A DNA stretch of 64,000 bases. It comes from Jannaschia marina (GTDB lineage: Bacteria > Pseudomonadota > Alphaproteobacteria > Rhodobacterales > Rhodobacteraceae). Position 1 is the stretch's first letter. The number at the start of each line of letters is the position of its first letter. A model generated the notes under the pieces. The model searched no databases. It saw nothing but the letters and a program-made list of their open reading frames with translations, and had not been told where the DNA came from. The stretch lies in contig NZ_JABVAX010000016.1 in assembly GCF_013404595.1 (NCBI RefSeq), forward strand, positions 1-64,000, in the 5' to 3' direction. Shown in pieces: positions 1 through 8,457 of this stretch. Both the position numbers and the translations under genes were made by a program.

Positions 1-40
1 TCGCCTTGAACGCGGCCGCGTGCCGCTTCCTCTTCGCCAT
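1..40 (-). mobile_element. 5' end of a possible IS3-type transposase OrfA (cut by window edge)
   Basis: On the minus strand an ATG at 40 is preceded by a good Shine-Dalgarno (gaaggagacgg) and opens a frame beginning MAKRKRHAAAFKA before the window ends. A short Lys/Arg-rich start followed by xxFKA is how OrfA proteins of IS3-family elements often begin (for example MxKRKRHxPEFKA). Only 13 residues are visible, so this is a lead rather than an identification. It lies directly beside a decayed IS5 transposase, which fits an IS-rich island edge. Confidence 0.35.
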
Positions 41-74
41 CTCGTCCGTCTCCTTCTCGAAGACCAAGATGACC

Positions 75-586
75 TCAGATCGTAGCTCCCGTCAGCGTCC
101 AATTTCCAGGGAGCACCTCATGCACCAAAGACAGGACGAGAGCGATGGCGGCGAGGTAGTTGCGCGGGAGCTTGTCGTAGCGGTTTGCGGCCCTTCTGAA
201 GTGTTTCATGCGGTTGAAGAAGCGCTCGACGGAGATTGCAGCGCGCGTAGATGTCATGTGGCGCGGACGATGGTGCAGTCGATGAACCGCACCGATTGCG
301 GGAACCGCTCGGCCAGGCACTCGAACACGGCGATCCAGACCCCACGCTTGACCCAGCGATTAAAGGGGTTTTAGGCGGTCCTGTAGGATCACCGCTCGGG
401 CAGATCCCGCTAGGGCGAGCCGGTCCTGAAGACTCAGAAGATCGCGTTCAAGACCCGCCGGCCACCCACCCGCACAGCACCGCATCCCTCAGGCGGAAGA
501 AACGGCAGGATCAACGCCCATTCCGCATCCGTAAGATCGAACCTCGCCGTCCAAATCTCCCGATAGTCCCAGCGCGCTTGAATCAC
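75..586 (-). pseudogene. Decayed IS5-family transposase
   Basis: Reading the minus strand from a GTG near 586, one frame gives the typical IS5 N-terminus (FDLTDAEWALILPFLPPEG, then VRVGGRRVLNAIF). It is followed by WVFRTGSPWRDLPERYG-like and FNRWVKRGVWIAVFECLAERFPQSVRFIDCT-like segments. The middle is broken by three in-frame stops, at least two of them where the family has Trp. After the FIDCT-like segment the sequence jumps, in another frame, to the family C-terminus (VERFFNRMKHFRR, then YDKLPRNYLAA). So a central part of the catalytic domain is deleted with a frame change. Intact relatives are about 250-270 codons; only about 170 remain. It cannot make an active enzyme. Confidence 0.82.
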
Positions 587-951
587 ATCGATAACGGGTG
601 CGTACAGAGCCTAGGGCTTCGGGTGACGTCGTCATCCTTGCCTGTATCAAGCCCAATGAAAAGCGCGAAACCCTCGAAAACCACTCAAGAGCAAGCAACT
701 CCTGCACATCGAATGGCATGTAACCGCGAAAAGGCACGTGACTCCTGTACAAAACTCAGCCTGCTTCAGGAAAACGACGGGCCGTCGACACCGATACGAT
801 CATCCGGCCAAGGGACGCGGCTGCCCGGCGGGTCTCTGAACCCGGGGAACGGGAGACGGCGGCCGAGCGCCTTGCGCGGCCTCATTTGTCACGGGGGTAG
901 ACGTCGCTTCATGACGGACCGGATGCGGATCAGCCCGGCCGAAACCCGCAT
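587..951. other. Non-coding gap, no gene recognised
   Basis: This stretch lies between the decayed transposase and the stop codon of the S8 protease. Frames on both strands are open in places but show no family-like protein, no good ribosome site and no strong hairpin. A weak inverted repeat (ATGCGG...CCGCAT, about 922-952) just past the protease stop is the only terminator-like element, and it has no T-run. Confidence 0.5.
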
Positions 952-2961
952 TCATTTCTGTGCATCATCGAAGCGGATCTCGACGCGGAGCCCCCCTGCG
1001 CCCGCTCTTCGGGGGTCTGCGTTCAGGGGGAACGGACTTTCCCCGACGGCCATGCGGCTCCAATCGCGGGCGGTGTCGGCCTTGCCCTGAATGCCCTTCG
1101 CAGCGGCACGGGCGACCCGAGGAGCCGCAACGCTCGTCCCCGACAAGCGCGCCCAGGATCCGCTGCGCGACCCGGCGCTGATGACCCCCCGCATCAGGTA
1201 GCTCTCGTCCGACTTCGCCGCGAGATCGGGCCCCTCCCGACCGGGTGAGCCGCCACGATCGCTGGTGGGACCGGCACCTGAGTATCCGGCGACCCCCGCC
1301 TCCCGCGCGCTGTAGCCGGCGACGACGACAGGATCCGCGCCACAGGCAAATCCGTTCAGGGTGCCCGACCGCGTTATCGGACAATCGCTGCCTGTCGGAT
1401 CGACCGCCAGCGGCACGCCAAACTCATCGAAGCGGACGTAGTCCGCGGCATCGAAATATGCCTGACGTCCGCCGGGAAGAGACCCTGGAAGCGTCTCGTC
1501 CCGACGGACCCAGAGGTCGATGTCACCTGCCGGCGCGCCGGCGGAGCGTTCGATCTCCAGCTGCCAGGCCCCCGCCGGTGCCAGCACCGCTTTTTCATCC
1601 AGCCCTGCCGTCGGACCGATCGTCAGACCGACACGTCCGCGTTGAACGAAGCCACCGACGTACTGATAGGCGAGGCGCGCCACTTCCTGCCCCCTGGAGT
1701 TGAAAAGTGAGGCGCGCTGACCCGGTCGGGTCGAGATGGTTTTACGTTCGCCCCCGGGCGCGGTGATGCCGATCCGGGCGAAATCCGGCTGCTCCCTTTC
1801 CTCGCTCACAGGAAGCCAGATTTGCATATGGCTCGGCGTGCGATCATCCGGCTGTGCAATGAGATCGACGTTCGTCTGCTTGCCCGGACCCGGACCCGAC
1901 GCATGCAGTTGAGAGAGGTTGCTGTTCCCTGCGGGCAAGGTCAGCCATGCCTTTTGACCACGTGCCGCGAACTCCGATCCGGCCCCAACGACATGCCGGA
2001 ACAGAGAGGCAAACACGCCGGTGCCGTCATGCGGCCCGCCGGTGTTGCCGTAGGAGAAGTTGAAAACGACCGGCGCGGGGCCCTTGGTCCTGGTTCTGAA
2101 CCGGCCGGCCTGTTTCGCGAGAATGACGAAGGCCAAGTAAAGCAGAGGCAGCAGATCGACACCCGTCGTATCCTGAACCACGCGCGACGGCAGGATGGCA
2201 CAGATGATCGGGCGTGGCGCATCGGCGTGATGCGCCTTCCGCCCCGCCGCCAATCCCATGACGTGGGTGCCGTGCGAAACGCGCCGGCTGACCGGGGAAG
2301 CGGTGCCGGCCAGAAAGTCTGCCTGCCCGGTTTCCGCGTAGAACCGGTCCTCGTCCAGAAACCCGTTGTGATGACAACGCCGCAGAAGCGCGTCGATCTC
2401 ATGTCGCGAATAGGATCGGCCGAGGCTGGCGTGCGACGATCCACTATGAGGAGCCGCCTCGAAGATCGACGCGTGCTCGATCCTGCTTTCGGTCGGGCCA
2501 TCGCGAAAGAGGTCGTGGCCGATGGCGATCCCGTCATCGATGACCGCCATGACGACGGCGTTGTCGTCCACGCGGATCGGGCTCAGGGCCGGTGGTGTCG
2601 CGAAACGATCGAGGAGTGCCTCCGGGATCACAGCCCCCAGATGGACGCTGACCACGCCGAAGACGTTCCGCCCGTCGTTCAAAACCTCGATCAACGGCTT
2701 CCGGGCAAAGATCGTGACGGGTTGAAGTTCTTTCACCTCTCTGCGGTCGTCGGGATCGTAAGCTACCGGGATCAATAGATCGTCGGCGAACTCCGCAAGG
2801 GCCGCCTCGAATTGGTCGATCGACACGTCCGCGATTTCGATCAGGACGGACCACCAGATGCGCGCCGGATCGTCCGGGAAATGACTCTCGGACAGGCCCA
2901 GACGGAAATCCGTATGGTGATCGAGCAGGGTGTCGTCATCCGCGTGTTGCCAGGTGAACAT
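952..2961 (-). CDS. Subtilisin-like (S8) serine peptidase
   Basis: This is a 669-residue protein with a complete S8 catalytic set: Asp142 in AVIDDGIA, His230 in VSHGTHVMG, oxyanion Asn346 in LPAGNSN and Ser610 in SGTSVAAP. Start chosen: the ATG at 2961, which follows GGGAGAGTGAC, one base after the upstream gene stops; a longer frame upstream overlaps that gene and looks like noise. No signal peptide is visible, so it may act in the cytoplasm or leave by another route. The first 130 residues are not a recognisable inhibitor propeptide. About 250 residues separate the Asn box from the Ser box, so there is an inserted beta-rich region. It is last in a four-gene minus-strand operon. The substrate is unknown; the Ser-Ala-Tyr-repeat enzyme made from the gene just upstream is one candidate (inference). 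Confidence 0.9.
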   Translation of the reverse strand: MFTWQHADDDTLLDHHTDFRLGLSESHFPDDPARIWWSVLIEIADVSIDQFEAALAEFADDLLIPVAYDPDDRREVKELQPVTIFARKPLIEVLNDGRNVFGVVSVHLGAVIPEALLDRFATPPALSPIRVDDNAVVMAVIDDGIAIGHDLFRDGPTESRIEHASIFEAAPHSGSSHASLGRSYSRHEIDALLRRCHHNGFLDEDRFYAETGQADFLAGTASPVSRRVSHGTHVMGLAAGRKAHHADAPRPIICAILPSRVVQDTTGVDLLPLLYLAFVILAKQAGRFRTRTKGPAPVVFNFSYGNTGGPHDGTGVFASLFRHVVGAGSEFAARGQKAWLTLPAGNSNLSQLHASGPGPGKQTNVDLIAQPDDRTPSHMQIWLPVSEEREQPDFARIGITAPGGERKTISTRPGQRASLFNSRGQEVARLAYQYVGGFVQRGRVGLTIGPTAGLDEKAVLAPAGAWQLEIERSAGAPAGDIDLWVRRDETLPGSLPGGRQAYFDAADYVRFDEFGVPLAVDPTGSDCPITRSGTLNGFACGADPVVVAGYSAREAGVAGYSGAGPTSDRGGSPGREGPDLAAKSDESYLMRGVISAGSRSGSWARLSGTSVAAPRVARAAAKGIQGKADTARDWSRMAVGESPFPLNADPRRAGAGGLRVEIRFDDAQK

Positions 2962-2962
2962 G

Positions 2963-4153
2963 TCACTCTCCCTGAACCGGGAGGTCGCCGGGCCCGAGAT
3001 CCTGCCATTCCTCCAGGGCCTTTTCCCAAAGCCAGGACAGAACCGGCGCGGGCTCGCCCTTGGAGGGGGCATGCGCTTTCGCGCGCATCCACACACCGTC
3101 TCCGGATTCGGCCTTCTTCTTCAACTCGTCCTTGCGGACATCGAAGATGTCATGCCAGTCGAAATCCCCCTCCGGATCGAAATGCGTCCCGTCGAAACGC
3201 GAAGACCACCAGCGCCCGCCGTTGCACTGGCTGTAGACGTGCTCCGCAAGGGTGCAGCCCAGAACCGCGCCGGCGGCGCTGTCGACCGGGAAGTGCACTC
3301 CCGAAACCACCCGGTTGGCGGCCACCCTGGCAGCGAGGCGCATGAGCATCTCTCCCCAATACGCCTTGTCACCGTATTGAGGCGCGTTGGAGTGCAGCAT
3401 GAGCCTCCAGATCAGGCGGGCCATCAGGAACGCCTCCGATGCGTGGCCACTCGGCAGCGAGCCATGGGTCGGCGTCGGGATCATCGGTTGGATCTGCGGC
3501 GAGAATTCGATGGGGCGCTTCACAGCCAGGGCGAACTTGATGCGCTGTATCAGCGGGGCCGAAAAGCTGAGTGCCGTGGAAAGGAACTCCAGCGTATGGG
3601 GGGTACGGCCGGGGTCGATAAACCCGATCGTGGAGAAGAACGGGGCCGGCGCCGTCACTTGCGTCAGGATCTCGGCGGCCCTGTCGGGACGGATCTGGGC
3701 ATAGCCCGAGACAAGATCGAGCTGACGGGTTAATCGCTCCACGCTCGGGCGGGTCATCCGGAGCAGTTCGTGATACTTGATGCGCCGCATGTCCCCCTTT
3801 TTCGCACTGCGGTGCCAGAGAACGGGGCTGACATCGCCGTCGCATGTCTCGATCGAGACGTCGATACTCGCGGCAAGCTCCGCCTGGAAGATCGCGGCGC
3901 GCACGGCGGGCGACAGCCGTTTCAAGGTCCGCGGATCGTTCGCGACGCTCTCCCGGACACTGCCGATCTGATCCAATCTGGCCCCGACGATGCCGTCGCG
4001 GGTCGTCATGAAGGCATCGGCCAGCATCGGGTTCTCGCCCGCACCCGGCGCACCATAGGCGCTATAGGCGGAGTACGCCGAATAGGCCGAGTACGCCGAG
4101 TACGCCGAATAGGCGCTGTAGGCGGAATAGGCGCTTTGCGGTACGATGGTCAT
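2963..4153 (-). CDS. PAP2 / vanadium-haloperoxidase-fold enzyme with N-terminal SAY repeats
   Basis: This 396-residue protein shows the whole three-part signature of the acid-phosphatase/vanadium-haloperoxidase superfamily: K206-x6-R213-P, P-S235-G236-H237 and R281-x5-H287-x3-D291. His287 would carry the covalent phosphate or vanadate, and Lys206, Arg213 and Arg281 bind the oxyanion. There are no obvious membrane helices or signal peptide, unlike lipid phosphatases, and the length suits soluble bacterial haloperoxidase-like members. Sequence alone does not settle phosphatase versus haloperoxidase. Residues 7-33 are nine perfect Ser-Ala-Tyr triplets followed by a Gly/Pro linker. The ATG at 4153 has a strong site (GGGGAGTGAGAC). 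It lies 29 bp after the regulator gene and 1 bp before the protease, so all are probably co-transcribed. Confidence 0.85.
   Translation of the reverse strand: MTIVPQSAYSAYSAYSAYSAYSAYSAYSAYSAYGAPGAGENPMLADAFMTTRDGIVGARLDQIGSVRESVANDPRTLKRLSPAVRAAIFQAELAASIDVSIETCDGDVSPVLWHRSAKKGDMRRIKYHELLRMTRPSVERLTRQLDLVSGYAQIRPDRAAEILTQVTAPAPFFSTIGFIDPGRTPHTLEFLSTALSFSAPLIQRIKFALAVKRPIEFSPQIQPMIPTPTHGSLPSGHASEAFLMARLIWRLMLHSNAPQYGDKAYWGEMLMRLAARVAANRVVSGVHFPVDSAAGAVLGCTLAEHVYSQCNGGRWWSSRFDGTHFDPEGDFDWHDIFDVRKDELKKKAESGDGVWMRAKAHAPSKGEPAPVLSWLWEKALEEWQDLGPGDLPVQGE
4055..4135 (-). repeat. Nine tandem 9-bp units encoding (Ser-Ala-Tyr)9
   Basis: This is an 81-bp tandem array inside the 5' end of the PAP2 gene. 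The units differ at wobble and Ser-codon positions (AGC, TCC, TCG; GCC, GCG; TAT, TAC), yet every unit encodes Ser-Ala-Tyr. That pattern points to selection on the peptide rather than to a recent slippage artefact. Confidence 0.95.
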
Positions 4154-4182
4154 GTCTCACTCCCCTTCTTGAAATCTCTGGA

Positions 4183-5967
4183 TCAATCCGGAACCCCGGC
4201 CCGGCGCAGGAGATCTGCGAAGCGTCTCCCATTCCGGAACTCGGCGCTCGGTGACGATGCCTGCCAGGCGCTGACGCGCAGATCGGGCTGCTGCCTCATC
4301 AGTTCGGCCACTGTCTTCCGGGCCCCGTCCGGGTCACCGGCTCCGACCTGTGCCGCGGCCAGGGTTCGCAGGGTGGAAACATGCGTCCGGTTCAGCCGCA
4401 GCGACTCGCGCGCGAGCGCGACGGCGCGGTCGTATTCCCCGGCCGAAAGGTTCGCGGCAGCCGTCAGCACGAGATAGAAGAACCGATGCGGATCGAGCGG
4501 CGTCAGGTGCAGGGCCCGTTCGGTGTTGCGAATGCCGGTCTCGGGGTTGTCCCGGAAAGCTGCCAGCATTCCGCTCAGCGAGAGGCCCTGGGCGTCGTTC
4601 GGATTGTAGCTGAGTGCGAGCGCGTAGCGTTCTTCGGATTCATCCAGACGACGGGCCAGATGCGCCAGCACCTGCCCTTCACACACAAGCGCCAGAACAT
4701 TCGTCGGATCGAGATCCAGTGCCCTCGCGGTGAGATCCAGCGCCTCACGGGCATCGTGATCGGGGGTATCGGTCCAGCCCTGCACCGACCTCAGCACGTG
4801 CCAGCGCGCCAGCCAGGCCAGGGGCACGGGGCTGTCGGAGACCTGTTCCGCAACGTATTCCAGATACGTCTTCGCGGTATTGAACTCCTTGATCGAAAAT
4901 CGGTGCATCAGCCCGATCGCGCCATGCAACACGCTGAAGAGCTTCAGGTCGCCAATAGGACAGGAATGCAACCGGCGTGTCTCGTTCAGCATGATCGCGC
5001 TGCGGATGTGATGAACGATACTGTCCACCCAATCAGCGTTCCGCATAAGCTGATCGAGGCGCAGCTTCATCCGGTCGGACCACAGCACGAATCCGTTCTC
5101 CGTGTCCGCGAGCTCCACCGAGAGGATGACGCAACCGGCTTCCGAAACCCAGAGTCCGGACAGGACGAAATCGGCGTTCAGCCGTCGCCCCACCTCGCGC
5201 ACATCCCAATCGCTCTCTCCGATGCTTACCGTGGACAGGCGCGAGATGACATTGGCGTCCTGCGACCGACTGAGTGCGCTCGAGATCTCGTCGGCGGCGA
5301 AGATACCGATCGGCTCCCAGTCCCCCTTGGAAAGCGCGCGCATCGGCAGGATCGCGAGCGTTGGCAAGACATCCCGCGGGTCGAGGCGCGCCGCGACGCC
5401 TTCGGAACCCCGCAGATGCAACACGCTCTCGGGAGCGATCACGGATGCGGGGCTTGCCGGCCCCGTGATCGCCTCGGCGCGCAGCACGTAGCCGCGCTTC
5501 CGCACGGTTCTCAGAATCGAGTGATCGCCATCCCCAATGGCGCGGCGGATATCGGCGATACATTGCGTCAGGCTGTCGTCGGTGACCGATACGTCCGGCC
5601 AGACTTCGTCGATCAGCACGTCACGGGATACAAGCTCTCCCGCGCGGGCCACCAGAAGCTGCAGGATCTGCGCGGATTGGTGTCTCAGAAGTACGTCGTT
5701 TCCATCCGCCTCGGTGAGACGACCGGACTGGGCATGATAGATCGCCGTCCCGAGCCGAAATCTGTCTGACGCTCCCCCCTCACACACCGAAAATGCTGCC
5801 TCCCGAACGACCAGCCAAAACGCTCGCATTGCGGTGGAACTGCTATTGCAACCGTTCTTTGCGAGGGCAGAGTGGTTGCCACTTGGAAAACAAAAGCTTT
5901 TGCCGCTTTGCACGTGTCGAAACGGCAGATGGACCGAATGGTAGAAGCTTTCGGGTTCAAAGTACAT
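4183..5967 (-). CDS. CadC/OmpR-type winged-helix regulator with TolB-like and TPR region
   Basis: This 594-residue protein has an OmpR-type winged helix at about residues 70-165 (FRLGTAIYHAQ, LLRHQSAQILQLLVARAGELVSRD, VWPDV, then SLTQCIADIRRAIGD and VRKRGYVL). A segment beginning LPTLAILPMRAL follows and resembles the TolB-like domain of CadC/adenylate-cyclase-type regulators. Helical TPR-like repeats run from about 380 to the end. No receiver domain and no clear membrane helix are seen. The ATG at 5967 lies 8 bp after the stop of the upstream gene, favouring translational coupling; an internal ATG at 5829 (MRAFWLVV) is the alternative start. It probably controls the cassette through the phased repeats at 6712-6768 (inference). 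Confidence 0.8.
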   Translation of the reverse strand: MYFEPESFYHSVHLPFRHVQSGKSFCFPSGNHSALAKNGCNSSSTAMRAFWLVVREAAFSVCEGGASDRFRLGTAIYHAQSGRLTEADGNDVLLRHQSAQILQLLVARAGELVSRDVLIDEVWPDVSVTDDSLTQCIADIRRAIGDGDHSILRTVRKRGYVLRAEAITGPASPASVIAPESVLHLRGSEGVAARLDPRDVLPTLAILPMRALSKGDWEPIGIFAADEISSALSRSQDANVISRLSTVSIGESDWDVREVGRRLNADFVLSGLWVSEAGCVILSVELADTENGFVLWSDRMKLRLDQLMRNADWVDSIVHHIRSAIMLNETRRLHSCPIGDLKLFSVLHGAIGLMHRFSIKEFNTAKTYLEYVAEQVSDSPVPLAWLARWHVLRSVQGWTDTPDHDAREALDLTARALDLDPTNVLALVCEGQVLAHLARRLDESEERYALALSYNPNDAQGLSLSGMLAAFRDNPETGIRNTERALHLTPLDPHRFFYLVLTAAANLSAGEYDRAVALARESLRLNRTHVSTLRTLAAAQVGAGDPDGARKTVAELMRQQPDLRVSAWQASSPSAEFRNGRRFADLLRRAGVPD

Positions 5968-5975
5968 CGCCGGCT

Positions 5976-6620
5976 CTATCTCATCGCTTCAAGAAAGAGA
6001 GCGGGTTCACCTGCGTCCACACAGGTCAAAGCGGAAAAGCCGATGGATTGAAGGGTCCGGGAGGACTTGGCCGAAATGGCGATGCCTCGGAAACCTTCGG
6101 CGATCGCAGGCGGCAGCGTCGGATCCTCGATCAGAAAGCCGATGGAAGCCGGTGTCGTCAGAGGCGTCATCACCAGCCAGCCGCGCTGACCGATCCGGTT
6201 CTGCGATACGCCAAGAGACGGAGGAGGCGATGCCCAGGTCATGGTCAGATCCTCCAGCTTTTCCAGCCGGATCCACGGGTTCCGCGGGTCACCGGCAAGG
6301 GGTGCCACCGCGTTGCGGAAACGCCAGTTGATGGAGACGCCGAAGATCGGCGCGGGGGCGGTCGACGTACAGAAGAGCCAATGCGTGCTCAAACGATTTC
6401 CGTCGTCATCGACACCGACGGCACGATAGGTCGCACCCACGGTCAGCGCGTCAGGGATACAGGCCGCGTCCATGACCAGCTCGATGAACGTATGGTTGCG
6501 AAGCGTCCCTTCGGTATATCGCCCCAGACCGCCGACCAGGGCCGGATCGACCTCGATCGGGACGCCACAATAATATGGAAGGATCGCCAGGTCATGTAGC
6601 ATCTTGATCTGCGTGCGCAT
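5976..6620 (-). CDS. Hypothetical protein, first gene of the island operon
   Basis: This is a 214-residue protein of no family I recognise. The ATG at 6620 follows a good ribosome site (GGAAGTGAGAC), almost identical in layout to the one before the PAP2 gene. It has no signal peptide, membrane helix or cysteine motif. The composition is that of a soluble alpha/beta or beta-sandwich protein with several Trp/Phe-Pro segments (INWRFRNAVAPLAGDPRNPW). It opens the minus-strand operon and faces the plus-strand gene at 6876 across a 255-bp regulatory gap, so a role tied to those products is likely but unknown. Confidence 0.7.
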   Translation of the reverse strand: MRTQIKMLHDLAILPYYCGVPIEVDPALVGGLGRYTEGTLRNHTFIELVMDAACIPDALTVGATYRAVGVDDDGNRLSTHWLFCTSTAPAPIFGVSINWRFRNAVAPLAGDPRNPWIRLEKLEDLTMTWASPPPSLGVSQNRIGQRGWLVMTPLTTPASIGFLIEDPTLPPAIAEGFRGIAISAKSSRTLQSIGFSALTCVDAGEPALFLEAMR

Positions 6621-6711
6621 GTCTCACTTCCGGACCGCTCGAAGAAATCGCCTCAATGACCAGGATCGTCTTCGCGTCCTCGGTTCACATCCTCAGCTTG
6701 CCCGCTCTGTT

Positions 6712-6768
6712 CCGATCGCGCCCGAAATCAATCCGAAATTATTCCGAAACACGTTTCATCGACGTTTC
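6712..6768. promoter_or_regulatory. Phased 11-bp repeat operator between divergent units
   Basis: CCGAAAT, CCGAAAT and CCGAAAC start at 6722, 6733 and 6744, exactly 11 bp apart. A degenerate CCGATC begins at 6712. They are followed by CGTTTC at 6752 and 6763, also 11 bp apart and in the opposite orientation. OmpR/PhoB-type winged helices bind direct repeats of one helical turn, and such a regulator is encoded by the second gene of the adjoining operon. The site is placed to control both divergent transcripts. Confidence 0.65.
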
Positions 6769-6875
6769 GCTCAGGCTTCAGGCACCGAACGAGCGACGGA
6801 GCGAAATTTGGGGGCCGTCAGCATCCGCCGGCGGCCGATCCAATCCGAATAACCCGCTTCAAGAGGAGAGAAGAC

Positions 6876-8387
6876 ATGGGTGCCCTAAGCGACGCAATGA
6901 AGACGCTCACCGAGCAATACTACAACGCCATCGTGACCCAGCTGAACCTGAGCGACCAGCATTTCCAGCTGGCGCAGGGTAATGTGGCGCTGCCCTCGAC
7001 TACGCAGAATATCTGGTCCCTGATGGATCAGGTGCCTCCGCTCTCGATCTGCGGAAACTGGACGCCGGGATCTCACAACACGTTCTCGTCGCAGTACGGC
7101 GGGGTTCTGTCGCGCGTGCATGACGCGAGCAGCGGTCAGTTCCAGGCCGCGATGGGTGACTACTACACAGCCTGGATGACCTACCTGAAGAACAACCCCC
7201 CCTCGGACGGCAAGACGATCATCCAGGTCTTCTCGGGTTGGGCCTATGCGAACATGCCGCCCGACAAGGCCAACCAGGTGATCGGAATGTTCCAGGCCGC
7301 GCTCAACGGGCCCATCACGCAGGCCCAGATGGCTTGGGCCGCGGCCGGTGGCCAGACCGGGGTGAAGGCCTACACCAGCACGGTGGAGACCATCTCAAAC
7401 GTCCTCAGCGGCGCACCGAGCGGGACCGTCACTCTGGACGCATCGACCCAGTCGAGCAACACGAGCCACACCTGGGCAGCCGGAGCGGTCGAGGGATTCT
7501 ACGACATCTTCTTCGGAGGCGGCGAGGCGTCCTACGACAAGGTCAGCAGCGAGGTCATCGCGAGCTCCCTGAACTTCGACATCGAATTCAAGCACGTCTC
7601 GACGATTCCGGTCACGCCGCTCTCGCAGGGGCAGGTGATCGCCGGTCCCGATACCTTCAACCCATGGTACGTTCCCAATGCCCTGACAACCGCCTACAGC
7701 AACAACAACGGAAACACGTGGCAGTCCGGCACGCCCGACTGGACGACGTACTTCGGGCCGCAAGGTTCTCTGCCGCGGGCCGTGGACGCGCTGCTTCTGG
7801 TCGACGGGATCACGATCACGATCAGCTCGTCGAAGAGTATCGCGACCTCCGACCATACGGATGTCCAGAGCGCTTTCGAGGCCGGCTTCTTTCCATTCTT
7901 CGGCGTCGCCGGGGAAGGTGGATGGACGCTCGACAAGGTCTTCGACGATCAGGGCCGCCTGGCTGTCAGCGCGAGTTGCGACGTCGGTCATCCGCAGATC
8001 CTCGGCATCCTCCAAAGCGCGATCGGGAGCTACGTGCAGAAGGACAACCTCCAGGCAGCGATGATCGCCGCCCGCGCGGGTCAAGGCACCGCGCGCTCCG
8101 CGGTCAAATCGTTCGATGCCGAAGTGCGGGCGTCGGAAGGCTCGGACGAACTGGTCGGTGTCAGCCTCAACTGGTCAGATGCCGCCATGATCGGGCTGGA
8201 GAACTTCGCCAACACCCAGGTCCGCATGATGGTCATGAACCAGGTCAACAACTGGGCGGTGAACAGCCGGCCGCACTGGGCGGACAACAGCCTTCATACC
8301 CTCAATACCGGTGTGGGCACCGCGACGGCGCGCGCCGGAAGGTCGCCCGCGGGAACGATGAGCGTCGTGATCGTCGCTTTCGCCTAG
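6876..8387 (+). CDS. Hypothetical protein divergent from the island operon
   Basis: This 503-residue protein starts at an ATG preceded by AAGAGGAGAGAAGAC. I do not recognise the family. It has no signal peptide; it begins with an amphipathic helix (MGALSDAMKTLTEQYYNAI). The middle is rich in Ser/Thr/Asn/Gly (about residues 180-290). A hydrophobic beta stretch with FPFFGVAGEGGW lies near 345-360, and a helical segment ends near 470. A beta-rich strand, GTMSVVIVAFA, closes the protein. Abundant Trp, Asn and Ser with only two Cys suggest a secreted or self-assembling protein, but no export signal is seen. It shares the operator-bearing gap with the minus-strand operon and so is probably co-regulated. 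Confidence 0.8.
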   Translation: MGALSDAMKTLTEQYYNAIVTQLNLSDQHFQLAQGNVALPSTTQNIWSLMDQVPPLSICGNWTPGSHNTFSSQYGGVLSRVHDASSGQFQAAMGDYYTAWMTYLKNNPPSDGKTIIQVFSGWAYANMPPDKANQVIGMFQAALNGPITQAQMAWAAAGGQTGVKAYTSTVETISNVLSGAPSGTVTLDASTQSSNTSHTWAAGAVEGFYDIFFGGGEASYDKVSSEVIASSLNFDIEFKHVSTIPVTPLSQGQVIAGPDTFNPWYVPNALTTAYSNNNGNTWQSGTPDWTTYFGPQGSLPRAVDALLLVDGITITISSSKSIATSDHTDVQSAFEAGFFPFFGVAGEGGWTLDKVFDDQGRLAVSASCDVGHPQILGILQSAIGSYVQKDNLQAAMIAARAGQGTARSAVKSFDAEVRASEGSDELVGVSLNWSDAAMIGLENFANTQVRMMVMNQVNNWAVNSRPHWADNSLHTLNTGVGTATARAGRSPAGTMSVVIVAFA

Positions 8388-8429
8388 CGCGTCGGCGTAA
8401 ATGCAGCCAGGCAGTTTCGGAAGCTTGGC

Positions 8430-8457
8430 AAGGGCCGGTCCCCACGGGGCTGGCCTT
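8430..8457 (+). terminator. GC-rich hairpin downstream of the 503-aa gene
   Basis: GGCC...CCCC pairs with GGGG...GGCC around a short loop 43 bases past the stop codon, with a small internal mismatch. No T-run follows, so it is either a weak terminator or an mRNA-stabilising hairpin. Confidence 0.45.
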
